From assembly GCF_902167145.1 (NCBI RefSeq), contig NC_050104.1, forward strand, positions 107,829,849-107,893,848: a DNA stretch of 64,000 nt. The letters are read 5' to 3'. A program made the position numbers and the translations under genes. The stretch's first letter is position 1. Each line of letters begins with the position of its first letter. The DNA comes from Zea mays. Lineage: Eukaryota > Streptophyta > Magnoliopsida > Poales > Poaceae. This document shows positions 56,172 through 64,000 of the stretch, in pieces. The notes beneath the pieces are model-generated. The model did not search any database, was not told the origin of the DNA, and saw nothing but the letters and a program-made list of their open reading frames with translations.

Positions 56172-56510
56172 ATGGGTAGCCTTCAGCAGCCTCTTCGGCC
56201 CGGGACGGTGCTCCGCTTTGGGAGTCTTCATGTCCCGCGACGGCAACTACGACATGGTACTCCTCCCCTCGCAACGCGACAGCAACGACGATCGTCGGCT
56301 CGCCCGGCGGAGGCGAACTCGACGACGACATCTCCCCACGGTAGAAGAGGAACACTCGGGTTTGCCCCGCCACCCTCCTCGCCAGAGGAGGAGGAGACGG
56401 GGCAACCGTGGCCAGGCAGGAGGCGGCACCTCATCGGTTGTCGAACCAGAGCGAGTCGACGACGTCGGCACCCCTGTGGGGGACATGTCGGATGTTGTCC
56501 TCGCACTTGA
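56172..56510 (+). pseudogene. Element F gag leader fragment
   Basis: From ATG 56172 (context TTCCAG|ATGG) the frame encodes a Pro/Arg-rich leader with GTVLRFGSLHVPRRQLRHG, then stops at 56508-56510. The style is that of Huck-type gag N termini. Element G cuts the element 355 bases later, and the rest of the gene is beyond the window, so gag is disrupted in any case. Confidence 0.55.
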
Positions 56511-56865
56511 GACAACGACGGGTGTCGCTTCCCCGCAACGTGCCAACCCCAAGCGGACTGATGACGCCAGCACCCTCACGAAGGACTTGTTGGGCGTTAG
56601 CCTAGTACCTGAGATAATGCTGTAGTCCGTCCCCGACGCGACTTCACCACCGTCCATCGCCCAAAAGGTACTATCCGTTTTCCACCCTGTCCCTTTTGGA
56701 TTCAGCTTCGATCCACCAGGCGACCCCGCTTCGGTGAGCGCTTTCGCAAGGGCATATCCTAACCCTCTAGGGTACCATATGTGGTCAACCTGGGACCGAC
56801 TGACGGCCGTCTCAACCTCTGGACTCGCGGGTTCCGAGGAAGAGGACGGTCCCGACTTCGGTTGG
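56511..56865 (+). other. Element F interior remnant
   Basis: Probably gag sequence in shifted frames; no clean ORF. Its last five bases GTTGG are the likely target duplication of element G, whose other end is outside the window. Confidence 0.45.
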
Positions 56866-59643
56866 TGTAACATCCCAAAATCCCAACCCAGGTTTGAAAC
56901 CCTAACCCCCCTAATCCCCCCTCCTTCATTTTATTCTTCTCCCTTAACCCTACCTCTAGGTCACCCCATCATTTGCATGCACTTAAAATGACTTGAAGCA
57001 CCTCACATAGACCCTATTTATCACCAAGTTCATTTAGAGAAATTTTGATAAGAGAAAAAGAAACAAAGGTAGAAAAGAAAAAGGAATGGAATAAGAAAAG
57101 GAAAAAGGAAAAATCCTCTCCCCTCCCTCGGCTGGGCCGAATCTCAGCCCAGCTCGCGCGCGCGCTCCCCCCCACTCTCTTCCGGCCCAGGCGACCCAAC
57201 CCGCGCGCCGCTCCCACCCCTGACCACTGGGCCCCGCCTGTCAGCACCTCACCTCTCTCTCTCTCGCGCGTACCTCTCTCGCGGACAGCCCGACCCCACC
57301 CGTCAGCTCCTTCTCCCTCGCCCATCCCTCACCTGCGCGATCGCCGCCGAGCGCCCCTCGCCTTGTCGCCTCGCCATTAATGCCCGCCAGCCCCCGCGAC
57401 AAACTCCGCCACTGTGCTTGAGCTGACCACTCACCCCCGGCCTGCCCGAGCCGTCCCAATCGGCGTTAGCGCCATTCCCGTACCCATGGCGAGCTCGCCG
57501 GTGCTCGCCGTCTCCCCCATCCCCTTCCCTCCCCCGAGCGCCTATAAAAGGGCCCGCTCGAGCACCGTCTTCGCCACACAACACCAGCCACCCTCACTGC
57601 CCTCCTCCCCGAGCCGTTCAAGCGAGCGCCGCCGTGCCCCCTGCCTTGCTCCGGTGAGCTCCTTTTCCCCCTCTAGCATCTCTCTGTTCAATTAAGCTAT
57701 GGCCAAAGCTCCGCCACACACTCGCGATCACTCGACACCACTTTGCCCCCCTGTCACGGCCGGAAACCTCACCGGCGGCTTCGCCGCCGCGGGCGCCCGC
57801 CACTGCGCCGTGGACCGGCCGCCATAGGCCCCCGCAGGCCAAATTCGCCCCACCATCGTGACCCACTCCAACCGCCCGTGCTTCGCCACCCCTTCCCCGC
57901 CAGAGGACCGGACCGACGGCGGAGAACCGCCGCGGAGCTCGCCGCCGACCGGCCCGGTCGAGCCCCCCCTTCCCCTCCGTTACCAGTAGCGCCGTCAGCC
58001 CCCCCCTCTCCCTGGCTGGTGGGCCCGCGCTACGGCGCCGTCCCCACCGCCGTCCCCTCGCTGCTGGGCCGTTTGGGCCGCAAAGCGCGCCCGCGCCCGC
58101 ACGCCTTGTGGGCCAAAATCCCCCCCGGCCCGGTTGAGTGGAGAATCCCTTTTCTTTTTCTTTCTCCTATTTTCCTTTCCCATTTTCATATATATATTTA
58201 GATACTAATATTTTATGCACCAAAAATTGTCTAAATGAATTATTAGGGCACAAAAATAATAAAGTATAATAACTTGCACACCCCACAAAGGTCACTATGT
58301 TTGATGTATTGTTATTGTCTTGTTTAATTAGCGGAAGAGGGATCCGATCCTCCGGAACTCTTAGCTCCGGAAGAAGGGCAGGAACCCGACCCCTCCGAGA
58401 TTAACCTTTTGTGCCAGGAAAGCTTCAACGAAGGCAAGTCCATCCTTCCCTTGATGCATTATTTACCTATTTCTCTCTACCACTGCCTAAGCCTGGATTA
58501 TGGGATGGGAATCGAATTGCATGGTAAGCATGAGAGAGCCCGCATTAACTATTACTTCCGTTAAAAGATATGGGACAAGTAAAAAGGGGTATAAGTGAAA
58601 TGTTTTCCAAAAGAGTGCGATGAAGGGTACTCACCCTCATCACCTGGTGAAGTAGGATGATCAGGGACTCCCTGGTTTAGGGGAGGGCCTAAGGTGTTGG
58701 CTCTGCTGGTTTAGGCGTGAGCAGAAGGATCGTCCTCTCATATAAGGACTGGTTTGTCATCTTTCATTACATGTACTCTCAAAAAGTACAACCCCTCGAG
58801 GCTGTGTGGGCAGCCACTCAATCTGAACTCGTACGGTCCCACCCCAGGGTTATGAAGGCTGGGGTAGCACCGGGAGCATAAGGAAGGGGAATGTTTTGTC
58901 CGGTTTGGACATGGTGGTGGCCTGACTCCTTCCGGTATAACCGTTAAGGTTCGGACGTACAAGGAAGGAAAGAGTTTCGGATTCGGGTCTCATTGGCCAT
59001 GAGATCGCAGAGCCGGACTAGTGGGTAAAGTGTACCCCTCTGCGCAGAGTCTAAACCTATTCGAATAGTCCGTGTCCACTGGTATGGACGAGTCTGGTAT
59101 GGTATGACAATTAGTGTTTCTACTACAACTGGGAACAGGGAAATGCGTGTGTATGTTCTAGAAAGAAAATGGTACCACGAGAGCGGGAAGCTCAGTGGTA
59201 GTCAAGCAAGTGTTACTTCTTTTGTCTTGGGGAGAACCCTAAACATTGAGTACCGCCTTTCTATGAAAAAGTATGAGTGACTTCAACTCCACCATATGAA
59301 GCATGTACAATATAGATCACTATCTCTTTACGGGAGCCGGGTGGGCTTGCGGAATACCTAGTGTATTCACCCAGATTTATTTATGTTTTTCAGCAGCTGA
59401 AGACTTCTTTTCTGCTATGCTTGATTGATGGGGCTGTGTCTTCACCCAGTTCTGCCTGTGGCCTGGGCTATTTTTATCTTCCACTGCGCATTATGTTTTT
59501 CGGCTCACCTTCGAGCTTGTATCCCCGGTATTGTAATAACATTATTCAGACTCTGTAACTATTTGAAGTAATGAATGTGGTTACTAGCCTCCTGGGACTA
59601 GTAATTATATCACATTTGAGTCCCAAAGGATCGGGACGCTTCA
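56866..59643 (+). repeat. Element G 5' LTR (2778 bp)
   Basis: Very GC-rich from 57120 to 58140, AT-rich and mixed after. Near 59015-59110 it has GTGGGTAAAGTGTACCCCTC, then TGCGCAGAGTCTAAACC, a module shared with element A. Overlapping ORFs in the GC-rich block are composition artefacts. Confidence 0.82.
57542..57550 (+). promoter_or_regulatory. TATA box in element G LTR
   Basis: CTATAAAAG in GCGCCTATAAAAGGGCCCG. Strong core-promoter match in the GC-rich U3. Confidence 0.7.
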
Positions 59644-59645
59644 GG

Positions 59646-59657
59646 TGGTATCAGAAC
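59646..59657 (+). other. Element G primer binding site
   Basis: TGGTATCAGAAC two bases after the LTR end; methionine-tRNA type. Confidence 0.82.
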
Positions 59658-59786
59658 CTATAGGACTGGCCGTAGACCACAACCCTGACCTTAAAAGTTG
59701 CCTTAACAAGAAAACACCTCTTACCTCCAAGAAACACTCTTTCCCCTTTTCCCCGATATTAATAGACCTTTCTTTTCGTCTACCAG

Positions 59787-60674
59787 ATGGAAAACCCCTG
59801 GGTGATTAGGACTTCCTATTGCTCAGAGGAGGAAGGCTTTCCTCACCTTCTTCGAAGCTGCGCACTGCGCTTGGGGATCCGCAAGAAGCCCGAATATGTC
59901 TGGAAAGAGTACCGTGAGAATGGAATGGAAAAGTGCTCTATGGCGGTCTACTTGGGAGAAAGCCGGAACTACCCAAACCACCCTCCTTTCCAAATTACCT
60001 TCATCGGGCACCGCTTCCCAGACACATGCCAGAGCGTTGCTCGAAAAGCCCTCAAACAACTGTGCCAAAACTATAGCCGAGAGATCTTTGAGACTCCCCT
60101 CCGATATTTTCCACCCAGCAACAAAAACACCCCAACCTGGAAGAAAAGACTCCAGGCTCTGTCAGGAGGAGATCCCATAGAAGATGATCCCACTATCGTC
60201 TACATGGCCGGATACCTCCACACCCTCGACAACCACTACGATGAGCTCTCCTCCCATTGTACCCACCTAAACCCCCGAGTGGAAAGCCTAGAGCAGCAAG
60301 TCAAAGAGCTTACGCAAGAGAAGGCATCTCTCCAGGAGAGTCTCAGCATAGTGGAAGGCGAGGAAGCCAACACCCAGGAGGCCTATCGGACCTTGAAGAT
60401 AGACTTTGACAAGAAGCTAAAGGCACTCGCCCCCAAAAAGAAGATCCAGAAGAAGACCACTAACCAAGGATGCCAGACAGAAAAGAAGAAGAAGAAGGCC
60501 CCTCTAGCCCTACCTCCCCCTAGAATCGATGACTGGTCCGACGAAGAAGATGTATCCCTAGCCAGCCTCGATGATCTTCTCAAGGCATTTGGGGACACCT
60601 TAGACAAGGAACTCGCTAGCACCTCGAAGAATGCTCTCGTGTATTCTTCCCCTGTAGTAGTCTTATGCTTGTAA
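59787..60674 (+). CDS. Element G additional ORF upstream of gag, 295 aa
   Basis: Intact from ATG 59787 (TCTACCAG|ATGG) to TAA 60672-60674. Residues 1-140 form a compact domain with PFQITFIGHRFPDTCQSVARKALKQLC split by no gaps and TPLRYFPP followed by PTWKKRLQALSGG. About 150-215 is a clear coiled coil (LEQQVKELTQEKASLQESL). 220-245 is Lys-rich and could be a nuclear signal or RNA-binding tail; the end is acidic. I recall similar ORFs before gag in grass Gypsy elements, with no known role. Unlike gag and pol in this copy it has no lesion. Its stop is 77 bases before the gag ATG, so it may be a separate or spliced message. Confidence 0.7.
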   Translation: MENPWVIRTSYCSEEEGFPHLLRSCALRLGIRKKPEYVWKEYRENGMEKCSMAVYLGESRNYPNHPPFQITFIGHRFPDTCQSVARKALKQLCQNYSREIFETPLRYFPPSNKNTPTWKKRLQALSGGDPIEDDPTIVYMAGYLHTLDNHYDELSSHCTHLNPRVESLEQQVKELTQEKASLQESLSIVEGEEANTQEAYRTLKIDFDKKLKALAPKKKIQKKTTNQGCQTEKKKKKAPLALPPPRIDDWSDEEDVSLASLDDLLKAFGDTLDKELASTSKNALVYSSPVVVLCL

Positions 60675-60751
60675 TGTGATGGTGTAATGAATAAGATAAC
60701 TTGGTTGAGAACAATTTGCATGTGCATGATAGTGACTCTCTTCCCTGGCAG

Positions 60752-61735
60752 ATGGCTTCGGATAAAACCACGCCTACCGCCTCAGGGATTGGAGCAGGTT
60801 TCCCCCGAAGAGCTGAAGGGGAAGTCGTTAGAGAGGAAAGTGAAACCCACCTCCCCGCACCTCCACCCCTACCCTTAGACCTAGCCCAAGTTCTAGCCAA
60901 TCAGACCCGACTCATTGAGGTCCTCACTCGAAATCTGGAAAATCAACGGCCGAATGGTGGAAGACCGCAAGACAAAATGGGGGACTTCCCGAGACTCAAA
61001 CCTCCCACGTTCGCCGGATCAAGCAACCCCCTCGATGCAGACGATTGGATGCGCACGATCAAAAGGAAGCTGGAAGCCATTGGTTGCCCAGAAAATCAGC
61101 GTGTTCAACTGGCTGCCCACCAACTCTCTGGGATGGCCTTAGCCTGGTGGGACACCTTCAACGTCACCATCAGAGATGCTACCTGGGCGGAATTTGAAGC
61201 AGCTTTCCGGGAGCACCATGTGCCCCAAGGATTGGTACAGCTTAAGGAGGACGAGTTCCGAGAATTGACTCAAGACGGAAGATCTGTCAGCGAATATGTG
61301 CACAAGTTCACGGAGTTAGCCCGCTACGCGCCAGATGATGTCAATACTGAGAGCAAGAAGATGGCCCGTTCCTTAAGGGACTCAGGCCAGAACTCAAGAC
61401 AATTCTGGCTAGCCAAGACTTCCTCAACTTCTCTCACCTTTCCAACAAGGCCATGCAAGTTGAAAGAGCTAAGGAGGAAGAAAAAGGACATCTCAAAAGG
61501 AAGTTCCAGGTTCTCCAGGCACAACAGCAGGACCGGCACCAGAAGACTCGATCATTTGGGTTTCCACCCAAGGGGCCCAACTTCAGTAGACCGGCTGGAC
61601 CCACCCCGTCACGATTCAGCCAGTAGAGTCAGAGCTCTTTCCATTCTCCCTCAGTGGCAAGCAACCAACCTCCGGCAAATGCATGTTGGCACTGCGGTGA
61701 TCCAAGTCACTTCAAGAACAACTGTCCGCAGCTGA
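60752..61735 (+). pseudogene. Element G gag, frameshifted and with a stop
   Basis: ATG at 60752 (TTCCCTGGCAG|ATGG). The retrotransposon gag domain has GMALAWWDTF, WAEFEAAFREHHVP and RSVSEYVHKFTELARYAP. A 1-bp loss near 61365-61372 moves the conserved frame to the pol frame, where it continues. A TAG at 61624-61626 follows, in a Gln-rich stretch. The CCHC knuckle [14 protein letters not shown] (61684 on) is in that second frame and joins pol directly. The original frame runs on uselessly to 61735. Confidence 0.8.
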
Positions 61736-64000
61736 AGCCACAGGGACCCGCCTACTCCAACTCGGTGAATGGCCCCAAGAATACCTCGACACCCGCCCCC
61801 AAGGCGCCCTCCGCCATCAGCCAGCAGAACAAGACTCCGTACCAAGGAAGGGCACGTGTAAATCACGTCGATGCCCAAGAAGCTCAGCAGGCTCCGGGAG
61901 TAGTACTCGGTGAGTTCCTTGTTGAATTTACTCCAGCTACCGTACTTTTCGATTCTGGAGCATCCCACTCTTTCATAGCCACTAGCTTTGTGGAAAAATA
62001 TGGCATTCCCTCTACTCCCCTAGAGATTCCTTTGGTCACCCGAACCCCAGGGTCCGACCTCCTATGCCAGCTAAAATGTTCCCAAGTCAGAATCCTTTTA
62101 AGTGGGGTAGTATTCCTGGCAGACTTAACCGTCTTGCCATCCAAGGGAATTGATGTAATCCTAGGGATGGATTGGCTAACTAAACACAAAGGCATCATCA
62201 GTTGCGCAGACAAGACAGTCCTCCTCACCGACCAGCAGGGAAAGTCAGTCTCTTGCCAGGCACAGCCACCCGCCAGTGACCCAATGATGTTCAATATAAC
62301 AACGGAAAGTATATCAATAGTGGAAGAATTCATGGACGTATTTCCAGAAGAGTTACCAGGAATGCCACCAGAAAGAGAAGTGGAGTTTTACATAGATCTG
62401 ATTCCTGGAACAGCACCCATCGCAAAGAGACCATACCGCATGGCTCCAACCGAGTTAGCAGAACTGAAGCTTCAAATCTCAGATCTTCAGCAAAAGGGGT
62501 ACATTCGTCCCAGCTCATCACCTTGGGGAGCACCAGTCCTGTTTGTCTCCAAGAAGGATGGAAGCATGAGAATGTGTATTGATTACCGATTGTTAAATGA
62601 GGTTACCATCAAGAACAAGTACCCACTTCCTCGGATTGACGACCTCTTCGATCAGCTTCAAGGAGCCAAGTACTTCTCCAAGATAGACCTGAGGTCTGGT
62701 TACCACCAATTAAGGATCAAGGAAGCGGACATCCAAAAGACTGCATTTGTCACCCGGTACGGGCAATATGAATTCACAGTAATGCTGTTCGGACTGACAA
62801 ATGCACCCGCCTTTTTCATGAACCTCATGAATAAAGTGTTTATGGAAGAGCTAGATAAGTTTGTCGTAGTCTTCATCGACGACATCCTTATTTACTCCAA
62901 GAACCGCGAAGACCATAAGCGTCACCTTCGGATCGTCCTTGGAAAACTCAGAGCACACCAACTTTATGCCAAACTCAGTAAATGTGAATTCTGGTTGGAA
63001 AAGATAGCCTTCCTTGGGCATATCTTAACCACAGAAGGGATAGAAGTGGACCCTTCCAAAGTAGAAGCAGTGTCAAAATGGAGGCAACCAACCAACGTCA
63101 GTGAAGTTCGAAGCTTCCTAGGAATGGCAGGGTATTACCGCCGCTTCATCAAAGGATTCTCCAGCATAGCAAGACCAATGACAGAACTTCTCAAGAAAGA
63201 CCACAAATTTGTGTGGACCCCAAAATGTGAAGGAAGTTTCCAAATCATAAAGGAGAAACTTACAACGGCACCCGTTCTATCATTGCCAGATATTCATCAA
63301 GATTTTGTCGTCTTCTGTGATGCCTCAAGGCAAGGCTTAGGGTGTGTGCTAATGCAGAACGAGAAAGTCATTGCTTACGCATCACGCCTACTCAAGCCGC
63401 ACGAGCAGAATTACCCCACCCATGATTTGGAATTGGCAGCCATAGTGCATGCCTTAAAGATATGGAGGCATTACCTAGTCGGAAACAAATGCCATATTTT
63501 CACCGATCACAAGAGTCTGAGGTACATATTCACTCAACCTGATCTCAACCTCCGTCAGCGAAGATGGTTAGAGCTGATCAAGGATTATGACCTCGAAATT
63601 CACTATCACCCCGGGAAGGCCAATGTGGTGGCCGACGCTCTCAGTCGAAAACCATTCGGAATAAAAGGGACCAACTTTCTAGAAGACTGGAAGGAAGAAT
63701 CAACACAACTAAATGCATGCCTGGGAAACAACGACAGTCTCGAAGTCAAGCCAATGCTAGAAGACCTCATCTGCAAAGCTCAACATCTAGACCCAGAGAC
63801 GGCAAGGCTTGTGGAGAAAGCCCGCAAGGAACAACTCCCGGACCTCAGGACAGATAACCAAGGAGTCCTTTGGTTCAAACACCGTCTGTGTGTACCAAAA
63901 GGGGAGGCCCGATAAGCCCTACTCAAGGAAGCTCACGACTCGGCCTACTCCATCCACCCCGGAACTACCAAGATGTACCTGGACCTCAAGACCAGATACT
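61654..64000 (+). pseudogene. Element G pol (protease, RT, RNase H; integrase start), stop at 63913, runs off window
   Basis: Continuous from the zinc knuckle. Aspartic protease [11 protein letters not shown] is near 61943. RT has [13 protein letters not shown] (62552), the catalytic [10 protein letters not shown] (62873) and [13 protein letters not shown] (63112). RNase H has [12 protein letters not shown] (63310), the helix with [25 protein letters not shown] (63502) and [17 protein letters not shown] (63604). TAA at 63913-63915 interrupts the linker into the integrase zinc domain, and the same frame continues to the window end. Chromovirus (Tekay) type by residue pattern. Protease to RNase H is undamaged, but the stop would remove integrase. 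Confidence 0.88.

Larger units (their letters stand above)
42698..56865 (+). mobile_element. Element F: Huck-like Ty3/Gypsy (Tat lineage) retrotransposon, 5' part, interrupted by elements E and G
   Basis: The LTR begins TGTCGGGGACTGTAATTAGG at 42698, is cut at 42806 by element E, resumes at 54807 and ends CACCGACA at 56111. A TGGCGCGCCAGGTAGG primer site and a gag leader follow until element G inserts at 56866. The remainder lies beyond the window. LTR opening, GCCTCGGCCTCGGG-rich body and RFGSLHVPR gag leader are those I associate with maize Huck; not checked by search. Confidence 0.8.
56866..64000 (+). mobile_element. Element G: Tekay-like Ty3/Gypsy chromovirus, 5' LTR to RNase H (right end outside window)
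   Basis: TGTAACATCCC opens a 2.78 kb LTR ending CGCTTCA at 59643, then a TGGTATCAGAAC primer site, an extra ORF, gag and pol. RT and RNase H residues are of the chromovirus type. The integrase, any chromodomain and the 3' LTR lie beyond the window. gag has a frameshift and a stop; pol has a late stop. Confidence 0.88.

Noticed and set aside
55182..56873. Large ORFs (212, 244 and 208 codons) in the element F LTR and leader
   Set aside because: They follow GCCTCGGCC repeats and cross the LTR/interior border and the element G junction, so they cannot be single genes.
57014..58201. ORFs in the element G LTR
   Set aside because: GC-rich LTR composition; opposite-strand overlaps throughout.

Overview
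The window looks like an intergenic-to-genic stretch of a large grass genome, most likely maize (Zea mays) or a close relative. It is packed with nested LTR retrotransposons of maize types: Copia SIRE/Maximus-lineage elements resembling Opie/Ji, a Huck-like Tat-lineage LTR and Tekay-like chromoviruses. One intron-rich host gene sits between them. Family names come from recognition, not from a search. I label the elements A to G in window order.

Layout. 1-23,418 is a three-deep nest. Element A (1-6,890, +, Tekay-like, very long LTRs, no coding interior) sits in the 3' LTR of Copia element B (6,891-15,191, -), which sits in the 3' LTR of Copia element C (15,192-23,418, -). The left parts of all three lie outside the window. 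23,419-25,593 is unassigned. 25,599-34,526 is full-length Copia element D (+, TSD AAAAG), with one stop in gag and one frameshift in pol. 34,532-36,026 is intergenic. 36,027-40,479 (-) is the only host gene: eight exons, 590 residues, all introns in phase 0, nested Stowaway-like MITEs in intron 7, function unknown. 40,480-42,697 is its upstream region plus AT-rich repeats. 42,698-56,865 is the 5' LTR and gag leader of Huck-like element F (+), split by element E (42,807-54,801, +, TSD CAAGG). E has open gag and pol frames and a third gene after pol. 56,866-64,000 is Tekay-like element G (+), running off the end: 5' LTR, an extra ORF before gag, a broken gag, and pol through RNase H.

How the parts work together. 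In the Copia elements gag makes the capsid protein, and pol makes protease, integrase, reverse transcriptase and RNase H in the +1 frame relative to gag. LTR promoters drive the genomic RNA, an initiator-tRNA-type primer site starts minus-strand DNA, and the purine tract before the 3' LTR starts plus-strand DNA.

The two most unusual signals are these. (1) A long stem-loop that encloses the polypurine tract and the first bases of the 3' LTR can be drawn in all four Copia elements, with a compensatory pair change. (2) Element E carries a third gene cassette with its own LTR-like promoter (shared 16-mer, AACCGGTT palindromes, TATA box, CT-rich leader), a possible leader intron, and an intact ORF of 605 codons that does not look like an envelope protein.
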